From the NCBI RefSeq assembly GCF_949820605.1, contig NZ_CATKVU010000006.1:1596501-1660500 (forward strand): 64,000 bases of DNA, in the 5' to 3' direction. A model generated the notes under the pieces. The model was given only the letters and a program-made list of their open reading frames with translations. It made no database searches and was not told the DNA's origin. A program made the translations under genes and the position numbers. This document shows, one piece after another, positions 7,681 to 17,087 of the stretch. Position 1 is the first letter of the stretch; each line of letters opens with the position of its first letter. Source of the DNA: Segatella copri. GTDB lineage: Bacteria > Bacteroidota > Bacteroidia > Bacteroidales > Bacteroidaceae.

Positions 7681-10080
7681 ATGAAAGTATTCAATTCTAA
7701 GCTTGCTGCCATCGGTTTGGCGGCATTCGTATTCGCATCATGTAGTGACAGCAATAGCGATCCTACAGATGGTTCAAAGATCAACGTAGTTGACCGCACT
7801 ACAATTACGCTTGCATCACAGAATGTAGATAACAGCCGTGTTGTAAACTACAAGAACACAACAGCTAAGGCAAGAAAGTTCTTCCTTAACACAAGAGTAG
7901 AAGACAGCTCTATTTTTCCTGTTTTCAAAGATGCTCCTGAAGAGGAAAACGCAAAGCAGCTCAACAACGCAGCTGACCTTACAAACAAGAACTATGCAAT
8001 TACTAGCAATAAGAGCCTTAACTTCGCTGGTAAGACTATCGAGGGTGCTACTATCTTTGTACACGGAGGCTCTACTTTCGAGTACGATAATACAACAAAG
8101 ATGACCAACACTACCATCGTTTTGCAGAGTAGCGCTACATTGAAATATACCGGCAATGGCGAAATGATAGCTAAAGGCAACACCGTATTCTGCACAGATG
8201 CCAAGAACAAGTTTGTTGCTACTGGTGACATCAACATCAATGGTGAACTTTACGCTAATTTTAAAGGCACTTCAAGCCAGGGCAAGGATTTGACAACAGG
8301 TCTTGGAGCTATCAAAGAAACTACTGCTGCAGAAAAGGCAAAGAGTATCACTCCTACTCAGAAGGTTACTTTCGGTGCTAATGCAAAGGCTTACATCAAG
8401 GGTTCTATCCGTGCCACAGTGTTGAACATCGAGAATGGTGCAAATATTTACACCACATCTAATATCTTCAGCAACGGTACTGTAAACATTAAAAGTCAGT
8501 TAGGCATAGAGGGCTTCCTGAAGGCTCAGGACCTCAACGTAGATGGCTACTTGGCCGCTGGCAAAAACTCTGCCATCAGAGTATTTGGTACTATGAACGT
8601 AAATGACGGTGCTTACATTTCTGCCAACTACATCAATGTCACAAACAACACGAAGGACGAAAAGGGAAAAATTGTCGCAGGCAACGCTACCCTCAACCTG
8701 AATAAGAATTGCTTGATTCGCTTAAGCAACAAGAACGTAATAAACGTCAACAACTTGGTAACAGACAACAGCAACCAGGGTCAGATTGAGTTGGCAGAAG
8801 ACAACGCTGTAGCAGTAATCAAGGCTGATAAGTTCGAAAACAATGGCAATGAGAGAATCCTTTCATTCAAGACCAGTGGCAATAACTCATGTTTTCTGTT
8901 CCAGTTTACAAAGTGCTTCAATGGCTCTACAGAGTTGAATACATTCGAGGATCTTGCTATCCAGGCTACATATATCGACTATGACAAGACTACCCAGAAC
9001 GATATGGTTGACTATAAGGATGAAAACAACACGCACTATGGTTATGAGTGGAAGGGTGATGCTTCACTGTTAGTCGCTAGCAAGAAACTCGATTTGATTG
9101 CATCTTCAGAAGATCCTAGTGACGGTCAGTCTGCAACATGTATTCAGCCAGCGAACGGCTTGCTCTACGTTTCATACCATACTAATGGTAACGATGTAGC
9201 AGGTGGCAACATCGAGGTTGCCAGAATGACTGAAGGTAACAAAAAGTTGACTATCGAGCAAAGCAAGAAGGCTGACAGAATCGACTACAACCACCTGATT
9301 GTTGATGGAAACAAGCTTTACCTCGCTGGTAGCCAGCAGGGCAATGGCTCAGCAGAAGGAACAGCTGTCGGTGCTTTCATGGGTGAGATTGAACTTACTG
9401 GTTCAGGCATTAGCGACAATATGGTACTCAATGCTGTTGACAAGAAGAACAGCAAGATAGATGCCAACTGCGTTGCAGCATTCGGCACAGACCATGTATT
9501 AGCAACAACCAAAGGTTTCTACGTATTCGACAAAGATGGCAACGCTGACCTCTACGGTTCCTCTGTAGGCAAACACGTTGTTACAGTAAACAGCAAGCTC
9601 TATGCATTGACAGAGGATGGCACGTTGAACGTTTACAACAGTTCTAATATGGAAACTGCTGAGAAGACTTACCAAGTTGGTGCTGTTGAGCCAAAGGGTA
9701 ACAAAGCAGTTGTAGCTGTTGACAATAATGGCGACATCTACGTCTGCAAGGGTAAGAACGGTGTAGCTAAGATTTCTGGTAGTACTGTAAATCAGGAGTT
9801 CTTTAAGTGCCCAACAATCTCTAACTCTGCTGATAAAAAGCATCCAGGAGAGGTAGAGGGTTGTGCCAACGGCATTGCAGTTGATGGCAGCTACGTATAT
9901 TTGGCATGCGGTAGCTATGGTCTCGTTGTATTAGACAAGAGTACTGGCACAAAAATCTGCCACCGTAAGGCTCCTAAGGAAAAGTCAGCCAACTATGTAG
10001 CTGTTGATGGTGAGAATATCTATGTAGCATACGGTAAGAGCCGTATCCAGGTATTCAAGCTGACAACAACGAAAGAATAA
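7681..10080 (+). CDS. Surface lipoprotein: beta-helix plus beta-propeller, paralogue 1
   Basis: 799 residues. Signal peptide with lipobox FASC (C21), followed by SDSNSDP, an acidic/serine start typical of surface-exported Bacteroidetes lipoproteins. Residues about 100-460 are repetitive short strands (NGTVNIKSQL, LNVDGYLAAG, GTMNVNDGAY) like a parallel beta-helix. Residues about 465-799 read as a beta-propeller with repeated (V/I)YLACGSYGLVVLD-type blades and end in YVAYGKSRIQVFKL. The downstream gene is a paralogue with the same order. It lies upstream of the polysaccharide genes and might bind or organise the exported polymer at the cell surface; this role is inference from position. Confidence 0.7.
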   Translation: MKVFNSKLAAIGLAAFVFASCSDSNSDPTDGSKINVVDRTTITLASQNVDNSRVVNYKNTTAKARKFFLNTRVEDSSIFPVFKDAPEEENAKQLNNAADLTNKNYAITSNKSLNFAGKTIEGATIFVHGGSTFEYDNTTKMTNTTIVLQSSATLKYTGNGEMIAKGNTVFCTDAKNKFVATGDININGELYANFKGTSSQGKDLTTGLGAIKETTAAEKAKSITPTQKVTFGANAKAYIKGSIRATVLNIENGANIYTTSNIFSNGTVNIKSQLGIEGFLKAQDLNVDGYLAAGKNSAIRVFGTMNVNDGAYISANYINVTNNTKDEKGKIVAGNATLNLNKNCLIRLSNKNVINVNNLVTDNSNQGQIELAEDNAVAVIKADKFENNGNERILSFKTSGNNSCFLFQFTKCFNGSTELNTFEDLAIQATYIDYDKTTQNDMVDYKDENNTHYGYEWKGDASLLVASKKLDLIASSEDPSDGQSATCIQPANGLLYVSYHTNGNDVAGGNIEVARMTEGNKKLTIEQSKKADRIDYNHLIVDGNKLYLAGSQQGNGSAEGTAVGAFMGEIELTGSGISDNMVLNAVDKKNSKIDANCVAAFGTDHVLATTKGFYVFDKDGNADLYGSSVGKHVVTVNSKLYALTEDGTLNVYNSSNMETAEKTYQVGAVEPKGNKAVVAVDNNGDIYVCKGKNGVAKISGSTVNQEFFKCPTISNSADKKHPGEVEGCANGIAVDGSYVYLACGSYGLVVLDKSTGTKICHRKAPKEKSANYVAVDGENIYVAYGKSRIQVFKLTTTKE

Positions 10081-10087
10081 TAACTTT

Positions 10088-10130
10088 TTTGTTCTTCCCT
10101 CACTCTCACATTTGAGTGAGGGAGAACAAA
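10088..10130 (+). terminator. Hairpin after lipoprotein paralogue 1
   Basis: TTTGTTCT-TCCCTCACT pairs with AGTGAGGG-AGAACAAA around a short loop. The downstream U-tract is poor, so it may be a terminator or an mRNA-stabilising stem. Confidence 0.6.
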
Positions 10131-10233
10131 CCTTATTCCAAGCTTAACTAGCATATCAGAAACAAACTAGCTAAAGCTAACTTTAAGGTTATCCGCTAAT
10201 TATCAATAAATAACAACGAAACAGAAAGCTAAA

Positions 10234-12729
10234 ATGAAAGCATTTAATATCAAACTTGCAACATTCAGCTTTGCAGCATTGCTCCTCGCTTCTTGTAGTG
10301 ATAGCAATAACGATAATGGAACAGAAGGATCATCAATCATGAATCCAAAAATCGTTGGTAGCACCGTTGTTTCAACTACAGATGCACAGACACTTGCTAC
10401 TCAGGTAACCAATTACAAAAAGAAAGCTGCAAGTACAACTAAGGCTACAAGAACAATTGATGCCAGCAATACTGATATTTTTGAGGGCGTAATTGATATG
10501 CCGGCAGAACCAGTTGTTCCTGCAGAAGCAATTGACTTGGTCTCAGCTCCACAAGGGACAGCATTATCTGGTAATGTTTTTAAAATTTCATCTGGAAACA
10601 TAGCTCTTACCAATCAATTCCAGATGAGCAATACCGCAACCATCTACGTAGAAAGCGGAGCAACCCTTACCTATAATTATTGGGAAGGTGGCTACAAAAT
10701 CATCGTATTGAAGGGCGGAAAGCTGGTTGATTCATACGGAAATGCTACCAAGCTCTGTGACATAGACAACTATGGTACAATTGAGTTCTCACAGGACAGA
10801 ATAGATATAAACCATACATTTAGAACATCAAAGAATTTGAATGTAGCTGGCAAATACCTTGCGATATCAGGCAAAGCCTATTTCGGCGGAAATGTCACTA
10901 CGAAGGCTCTCTATCCAGGAGGCTCAACCACCAATATCAAAGGAGATTTGCAACTGGGAGAAAATGAAGGATTAAAACTAGATGCTGTAAATGAGGTGCC
11001 AACCAAGATGAATGTGGATGGAAAGATTACAGCAAAAAGACTGGAATTGACAAACGGTTCTATCCTCTACTCAGGATGTGGTGCAGTAATCAATGAGGAA
11101 GTGTACATCACCGACAATACAGCTTTACATGCCAAATACCTGAAGTGTTCAAAATTCATTCAGAATTCAGGAGCCAAACTCATCCTGTCTGACCAGAGTT
11201 ACATCAATTGTTCTGGTGAATTTGCATCATATAACAACGATACCAGTTATAGCATTCTGGAAGGCGATGATGCCAAGGCGGTTATAAAGGCAGATAAGTT
11301 CTTTTTCAACAACGGTGCTCCACAGAATGATGATGCCGGTGAGGAATATTTCCTGGTAAAGATGTTCTCTACCCCAGGAAAAAACAACCCACAGATTGTA
11401 GCAGATGGAACATTCTATGTCAACGGGCAGAAAGCAAATGTAAGATTCACAGATGCCAATATGTTTGTTACAAACGGAGTAACCAAGAACGAGGTGGTTA
11501 TCAACCCAACAACAGATTGCGGTAATCCTGGATGGACAAATCCAAATCCAAAACCATCCCCAGAACCGGAGCCAGAACCAAATCCTACTCCAACACCAAA
11601 ACCAGAGCCAACACCAAATCCTAAACCAGGTTTGGATCTGATTACAACTGTGGAACCGGAACATACACATGAGATTTCAGCAACAGGCATCATGCCGCTA
11701 AACGGTTATCTTTACATGTCATACCACACCAACCAAAACCAGAAAGATAATGCAGATTATTCGCATGGTGGATGTATTGAGGTGATGTCACCAGTTAAAG
11801 ATGACCAGGCTGAGCTGAAACAGTATATTTACGATTCGGCAAGAGATCTCGACTTCAACCATATCCTGGCAACCAAGCTGAACAGCGACGAATATAAAAT
11901 CTTCCTGCCAGGAAGTTCAAACAAGAAGGGTGCTATGCTGGCATACATGGATATCAGAAAAGATCACATGCTGGCTGATGAATCGATGGAAATAACCAGC
12001 AAGGAAGGCGACGAAGTGACCATCAAGCAACCATTGAACTATATACAATTGAAACCTGCAACAGGAGACTATAAGGGTTACGATGAAAACTGCGTGGTAT
12101 ATAACGACAACACCAACCACCTGATTGTTGCAACAACCGAGGGGTATACTGTATATGACGCAACCACAATGAACGAGGTTGAGACATATAGCAAACCAGG
12201 AAAGGCAAAGCATTTGGCTATTGGTAACGGTAAGATTGTTGGTCTCTATCTGAATGAGAGAAACAAAGATACCAAGATAGGTATCCCCGCTACGATTGAA
12301 ATCATAAACGAGAAGACAGAGGACTTCAACGACACCAAGACATTCGACACCAACGTCAAGATAGAGCCTAATGATGGCAAGAATGTAATTGCTGTTAAAG
12401 ACAACAAGATTTATGCTTGCCTCAGTTCTGCCGGTCTCTATGTTTATGATATGAATGGCAACGAGCAATGGCACTACCAGATGCCGTCTCCAAAGAATAA
12501 AGAAGGAAAATGGAAGGCTCTCTGCAATGGATGTTTCGTTGACAACAACTATGTATATCTGGCATACGGCTCTTACGGAATTGTGGTAATCGACAAGAAT
12601 ACACATAAAGTAATTGCACATAGAGCCGTTGAGAAATCAGCCAACTATATCACGGTTCATAATGGATACATCTATGTTGCATACGGACGAAGCCGCATGC
12701 AGGTATTCAAATTGAACCTAGGCAAATAG
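10234..12729 (+). CDS. Surface lipoprotein: beta-helix plus beta-propeller, paralogue 2
   Basis: 831 residues. Lipobox LASC (C21) and SDSNND follow the same pattern as paralogue 1. An N-terminal beta-helix-like part (residues about 100-425) is joined to a C-terminal propeller (about 468-831) by a proline-rich hinge (about 432-466, repeated PEPEPNPTPTPKP). Paralogue 1 lacks this hinge. The last blades (YVYLAYGSYGIVVIDK and YIYVAYGRSRMQVFKL) align closely with paralogue 1, so this is a tandem duplication. The gene is followed by a long hairpin and then the TolC-like gene. It is likely exposed at the surface; the ligand is unknown. Confidence 0.7.
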   Translation: MKAFNIKLATFSFAALLLASCSDSNNDNGTEGSSIMNPKIVGSTVVSTTDAQTLATQVTNYKKKAASTTKATRTIDASNTDIFEGVIDMPAEPVVPAEAIDLVSAPQGTALSGNVFKISSGNIALTNQFQMSNTATIYVESGATLTYNYWEGGYKIIVLKGGKLVDSYGNATKLCDIDNYGTIEFSQDRIDINHTFRTSKNLNVAGKYLAISGKAYFGGNVTTKALYPGGSTTNIKGDLQLGENEGLKLDAVNEVPTKMNVDGKITAKRLELTNGSILYSGCGAVINEEVYITDNTALHAKYLKCSKFIQNSGAKLILSDQSYINCSGEFASYNNDTSYSILEGDDAKAVIKADKFFFNNGAPQNDDAGEEYFLVKMFSTPGKNNPQIVADGTFYVNGQKANVRFTDANMFVTNGVTKNEVVINPTTDCGNPGWTNPNPKPSPEPEPEPNPTPTPKPEPTPNPKPGLDLITTVEPEHTHEISATGIMPLNGYLYMSYHTNQNQKDNADYSHGGCIEVMSPVKDDQAELKQYIYDSARDLDFNHILATKLNSDEYKIFLPGSSNKKGAMLAYMDIRKDHMLADESMEITSKEGDEVTIKQPLNYIQLKPATGDYKGYDENCVVYNDNTNHLIVATTEGYTVYDATTMNEVETYSKPGKAKHLAIGNGKIVGLYLNERNKDTKIGIPATIEIINEKTEDFNDTKTFDTNVKIEPNDGKNVIAVKDNKIYACLSSAGLYVYDMNGNEQWHYQMPSPKNKEGKWKALCNGCFVDNNYVYLAYGSYGIVVIDKNTHKVIAHRAVEKSANYITVHNGYIYVAYGRSRMQVFKLNLGK

Positions 12730-12780
12730 TCAAAGAATGATTGCTCAAAAGGCAATAAGTAATAAAATAAGAAACACCAG

Positions 12781-12816
12781 ATGAATGCAGCTGCAACAGC
12801 TCGCAGCTGCATTCAT
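12781..12816 (+). terminator. Strong hairpin between lipoprotein and export genes
   Basis: Perfect 14-bp stem ATGAATGCAGCTGC / GCAGCTGCATTCAT with an 8-nt loop; flanking AAACAC / TGTTT can extend it. Only a short T-run (TTTAATAA) follows, so partial termination or RNA processing is as likely as full termination. Confidence 0.6.
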
Positions 12817-12834
12817 CGTGTTTAATAACTCATT

Positions 12835-14238
12835 ATGAAGCGAAAAATAATACGATACTCAACAACAGTTCTGCTACTTCTCATGGCAGCACAAAGCACT
12901 ATGGCTCAGACGAAAGGCAAAAAGCCGAAAAGTTTCAGCCCTAAGATGCTCGTATATGAGAATCTGAAGAACGATAATGTACTGAGACACTTCAAACAGC
13001 GCTTCGCACAACTCGACACTCTCATCAAAAACCCTATCTGGGTGAAAGCACCAGTCATAGAACTGGGACTCAACAAACAACATACAGCGGACATCAAAAA
13101 GACTGATTCCCTGTACTGGGCGAAGACGGCACACGAACAACTCGCCCTCAACCGACAAAACGGTCTGGAAGTGACCGGACAGGTTTATGCCCGACCTGAC
13201 GCGTACTTCGATTCTGATGAAGACGATGCAAAAGAGGTATCAAAATATAAGATGAAGGTTCAAGCCGAACTGGGTTGGAACATCATCAACTCGAAGTTCT
13301 ACCAAGGCAAGGAGAAAAGAACAAAAATAGCTCTTGCCAATGAACTCGACCGCTTGCAAATAAAAAAGCGCCAAACTGCAGACATCTATGAAAAGGCAGC
13401 CGATGAGCTGACCGAACAATATAATTTCTATATCGGTACTGTCATAGCACACAGACTGGACAACCTCGACATCATGAACGAAGCGTACCAGTTTATGCTG
13501 GAAAAAGACCGAATCAGCAACGACAAGATGCTGAAAGTGATGAACGAAAAGCTGGAGGCTGAATATGACATCTCCGTGCTCTGCACAGACAGAGATATCA
13601 CCAACAAGCCTATCTACCGCATCAAACCAACCAAGATCGTGGTAGACACAACAGCCCTCTGGAACCATCTGAACCAGGAAAGTCTGGATGCACGCATCAT
13701 GATGGTGAAAGAACAGATTGCTGACAACGACAGCAAGCTGACCAACTATTTAAGCACTACCCGACTCACACCATTCGCAAGATGGTCGAGCTACTGGCAG
13801 AGCAACAACAAGATTTCGAACAATGCCGACGTGGGCGTAAGATTCACCATTCCTATATGGAACGAAACGCCACGCAAACGACAGGCACTGGAGACCCAGA
13901 AGGAAATCATACGCAGCAGCCGCGGTACCGATGTGAAGGAAATAAAACAGTCGGTAGGCATCCTGCTCAAGAAGATAGACAACCTGAACAAGGCTATAGC
14001 CACAGAGGCTTTCCATATAGACCAGACCGGCAAATATATCGAAATGCGGCGGTTTGCCTACCAGAACCAGAAACAGGGATACAACTATCTGATGCGTATG
14101 GACGAATATACGGGACTCCTGGAAAGTATGGAGCGTATGTACAAACTGATGCAGAACCGGGCCCTCGCTATCATCAATATAGAGAAAGCCGTGAGCATCT
14201 ATGACAACAACAACATCTTCAAAGAAATAGAACTTTGA
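12835..14238 (+). CDS. TolC-like outer-membrane export protein
   Basis: 467 residues with a signal peptide (MKRKIIRYS..STMAQ). Long helical segments dominate, and ADVGVRFTIPIWNETPRKRQ (residues about 342-361) matches the GxxxSxPLFxGxxRxxQ strand-turn-helix motif of TolC-family outer-membrane factors. A related but weaker repeat is in the first half (KVQAELGWNII), as expected for the two-repeat TolC fold. It is followed 18 bp later by an HlyD-like gene, the usual adaptor partner. No ABC or RND pump gene is present; the inner-membrane partner is instead a glycosyltransferase. It may be the outer-membrane duct of the polysaccharide system. Confidence 0.7.
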   Translation: MKRKIIRYSTTVLLLLMAAQSTMAQTKGKKPKSFSPKMLVYENLKNDNVLRHFKQRFAQLDTLIKNPIWVKAPVIELGLNKQHTADIKKTDSLYWAKTAHEQLALNRQNGLEVTGQVYARPDAYFDSDEDDAKEVSKYKMKVQAELGWNIINSKFYQGKEKRTKIALANELDRLQIKKRQTADIYEKAADELTEQYNFYIGTVIAHRLDNLDIMNEAYQFMLEKDRISNDKMLKVMNEKLEAEYDISVLCTDRDITNKPIYRIKPTKIVVDTTALWNHLNQESLDARIMMVKEQIADNDSKLTNYLSTTRLTPFARWSSYWQSNNKISNNADVGVRFTIPIWNETPRKRQALETQKEIIRSSRGTDVKEIKQSVGILLKKIDNLNKAIATEAFHIDQTGKYIEMRRFAYQNQKQGYNYLMRMDEYTGLLESMERMYKLMQNRALAIINIEKAVSIYDNNNIFKEIEL

Positions 14239-14256
14239 ATGTAAGGAAACTAGAAT

Positions 14257-15438
14257 ATGAATGAATTCCAATATAACGGCACGCCACAAGAACAGGCGAT
14301 GGCAGACTTGCTGAAGTCGCAGGGTCACCGCCTTGCCAGACAGCAGATTGTCTTTGCCCTGATCTTCCTGCTGGTTATCGTGCTTGCCGCCTACTATATT
14401 GTCACTCGTATGATATGGGCAACCTTCGACGGTTATATAACCCTCGATGAAAACCGTATCAGTGCCGTTGACGACATCTATATTCTTAAGGTGAACAAAG
14501 AAATGGGTGAAGTGGTACATAAGGGAGATACGCTCTACTCTTATGTACTGCTAGGTAATATTGTGAACCAATACGACCCGAACATCCTGCCTTCAGCCGT
14601 AAAGGAGACTCACGACATGGAGGTACAGGCTAAACTCGCACAGCAGGAGATTCCGGTGCTGCGTACCCGACTTGCCGAACTGAGAAAACAGAAAGCCTCT
14701 GAAAGTTCGGACATCTACTACGGTCTTACCGACAACACCAAGCGAAATGCACTGGATGCCGAGATTGCCGAGGTAGAAGAGGAATTGAGAAAGCAGGCTA
14801 ACAAGGTGGAAATCTACGCACAGGCTAAGAACACCACCTTTAACTTCATGAGCCACAGAGGAGCCGGCACCACAAATGCTGCCATGCCTTACTCCAACAC
14901 TAGCATCTACAACCCAAGTCTGGTACACTACTGCTGTGCACCAGCCGATGCTTACATCACAAAAATCAATGTGAGCGACAAAACCCTGGTGTTCAAAAGC
15001 GAGGAGGTGATGGTTATCCAGCATACCGACTATGCAGACTGTCATCTGGGCGTAATCGCATACGTACCCAACGACATGGTGAAGTATATGGAAAGCCCTG
15101 ACGATGCAGACATCATCATCAACAAAGACCTGAAACTGCAGGCTAAGTTGCAGATGGTAGGTCTGAGAGTAGAGGAAATACCAAAGCATCTGCAGAGTAA
15201 CTTCTCGCATGATGCCAACGCAGTGGTTGCCGTCTTCACCCTGAACCCGAACCAGAGAGTACCGGCATGGGTAATGAGCAACAGACTGCCGGTAAGAGTA
15301 AGAGTGAACAAGATTGATGCCATGCTCGATCCGAAGCCACTACCGATGTACACCATCCCAGTGGGCAAGAACGAAAACGTGAAGCGAAGCAACATGATTT
15401 CGAGCGGCAACAATAATCATCAAGATAAAACGGAATAA
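14257..15438 (+). CDS. HlyD/Alg44-like periplasmic adaptor
   Basis: 393 residues. A short cytoplasmic N-terminus is followed by one membrane helix (residues about 30-52), then a split lipoyl-like region (DIYILKVNKEMGEVVHKGDTL and, after the coiled coil, APADAYITKINVSDKTLVFK). A coiled-coil-prone segment lies at about 127-190. This is membrane-fusion-protein architecture. In alginate and related synthase systems, Alg44-type proteins carry the same periplasmic fold. There is no PilZ domain here. Spacing of 18 bp to the upstream gene and 3 bp to the downstream gene indicates one operon. Confidence 0.75.
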   Translation: MNEFQYNGTPQEQAMADLLKSQGHRLARQQIVFALIFLLVIVLAAYYIVTRMIWATFDGYITLDENRISAVDDIYILKVNKEMGEVVHKGDTLYSYVLLGNIVNQYDPNILPSAVKETHDMEVQAKLAQQEIPVLRTRLAELRKQKASESSDIYYGLTDNTKRNALDAEIAEVEEELRKQANKVEIYAQAKNTTFNFMSHRGAGTTNAAMPYSNTSIYNPSLVHYCCAPADAYITKINVSDKTLVFKSEEVMVIQHTDYADCHLGVIAYVPNDMVKYMESPDDADIIINKDLKLQAKLQMVGLRVEEIPKHLQSNFSHDANAVVAVFTLNPNQRVPAWVMSNRLPVRVRVNKIDAMLDPKPLPMYTIPVGKNENVKRSNMISSGNNNHQDKTE

Positions 15439-15441
15439 AGA

Positions 15442-17061
15442 ATGATTGGACTTAGAAGAAACAAACGTGGAGACATGGTGCTCACCATCGATAGCTATAT
15501 AGATATCGACTCGACACCGGACATCCAGTCCGACTACTTCGATTGTGTTTACATCAATACGAAGAGTGAGCGTGCGTTCCATGCTATACTGTATGGAGCC
15601 AGTCCAATCTTATCGTGGAAATGTAGCTACAAACCGATATTCGTCAATACAGCGGTATCGGGAAAGGAACAGATTATCGACTATATCATCGATGCCTATG
15701 TGAGCGACATGAGCAATGAGAAGGTATACGAGATTATTGACAGAATCAAGATGGCAAGACAGAAGTTTGGTGTAAAAAGCGAAACAAGCCGTCCTACACA
15801 GCCTAACCAGCTCTTTGCCAATATTCTGAGATTCCTGCTCTCAAGAGACCAGCGAATCATGGGACACCGACTGCTGGAAAAATCGTCTTTGGGATATATC
15901 AACCCTATCTTCGAGCACTACCACAGTATGGGTCTCTTCCATCTCAACGAGATGTTCATGTTCATCGACTCTATGGTGGAGTACGGTTCACTGCGCATTC
16001 ACCGCTTCCTGCTCAAGGAGCACCTATGCCCTAAGTGTAACCACTCTCACCTGCTCTATACAGAGTGCTGTCCGAAGTGCGGAAGTTCGAACCTGAAGAT
16101 TCAGAACATCATCCACCACTTCAGCTGCGCCAACGTATCGCCGGAAAGCAGCTATAATGTGGGCGGTATGCTCATCTGTCCGAAGTGTCACAAGAAACTG
16201 CGCCACATCGGTGTTGACTATGACAGACCAGCCGTGGTATATACCTGCAACGACTGCGAGAACTCGTTTACCGCGCCTATCACCAAGTCAACCTGCTGCT
16301 ACTGCCAGAGCACCTATCCGGTAAATGCCCTGGTGCCACGAGACGTTGTGGACTACGAGATAACGGAAGAAGGAATCAGAGCACTGACCAACGGCAACAT
16401 CATGTTCAACAACATGGCGAACATCTATGATAACTTCATGGAATATTACCTGCTGATAAACCGACTGCGACGCCAGCTGATGGAAACCTACCGCAAGGAT
16501 GAACTCTCGGTCATGGTAGGCAAGATATGGATTATAGATGATAACAAGGATACCGTAAAGATAAAGGAAAGCATACAGGGCAAGCTCTGTAGAATCTTCT
16601 CCAATCACAAGGTGTCTTACAACAACAATATCTTCTACGTATCCTCTACCCTCTATGAGCAGGGAGAAACGGTGGAAGAGGCTCAGCAGAAATTGAGCAA
16701 GGAGATGTCGGTAGCCATCAGAAAGCTGGCCAACTCGATAGAACCGGACGAGATTATCTGCAGCATGCTGGAAACCAAGACGAAGACCATCGCCAACAAC
16801 TATGACGAGTTCTTCAACAAACTGCAATATGTGGATATGACTCCAGACGACTACTGCCGCTACTCAGAGGAACCTCTGATGAAGGAAGAAGAGAAAAAGG
16901 TGCAGCCGCAGGAAGAGTTGCTCGACACGGAGCCGAAGGAAGATGAAAACGACAAGATACAGAAGCGCATCGTGCTCTACAAGAAACTCGTTGCTATCCT
17001 TGTCACCATCGCAGGTATACTCATACTTATGGTACTCTTAGCACTTACCGTGCTGAGATAA
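15442..17061 (+). CDS. TackOD1-type zinc-ribbon membrane protein
   Basis: 539 residues. Residues about 190-290 carry cysteine pairs CPKC (196/199), CPKC (210/213), CPKC (246/249), CNDC (269/272) and CYC (286/288). With IIHHFSCANVSPE and LRHIGVDYDRP these fit the TackOD1 zinc-ribbon output domain. The N-terminal 190 residues have no recognised domain. Residues about 355-440 form a mixed alpha/beta region, possibly a degenerate nucleotide-cyclase-like fold, but no GGDEF motif is present. An acidic linker and one membrane helix (about 516-538) end the protein. It probably senses or transmits a signal to the adjacent glycosyltransferase; that is inference from gene order. Confidence 0.65.
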   Translation: MIGLRRNKRGDMVLTIDSYIDIDSTPDIQSDYFDCVYINTKSERAFHAILYGASPILSWKCSYKPIFVNTAVSGKEQIIDYIIDAYVSDMSNEKVYEIIDRIKMARQKFGVKSETSRPTQPNQLFANILRFLLSRDQRIMGHRLLEKSSLGYINPIFEHYHSMGLFHLNEMFMFIDSMVEYGSLRIHRFLLKEHLCPKCNHSHLLYTECCPKCGSSNLKIQNIIHHFSCANVSPESSYNVGGMLICPKCHKKLRHIGVDYDRPAVVYTCNDCENSFTAPITKSTCCYCQSTYPVNALVPRDVVDYEITEEGIRALTNGNIMFNNMANIYDNFMEYYLLINRLRRQLMETYRKDELSVMVGKIWIIDDNKDTVKIKESIQGKLCRIFSNHKVSYNNNIFYVSSTLYEQGETVEEAQQKLSKEMSVAIRKLANSIEPDEIICSMLETKTKTIANNYDEFFNKLQYVDMTPDDYCRYSEEPLMKEEEKKVQPQEELLDTEPKEDENDKIQKRIVLYKKLVAILVTIAGILILMVLLALTVLR

Positions 17062-17087
17062 GCCATCAAGAAGAAAGGGAAAAGCGT

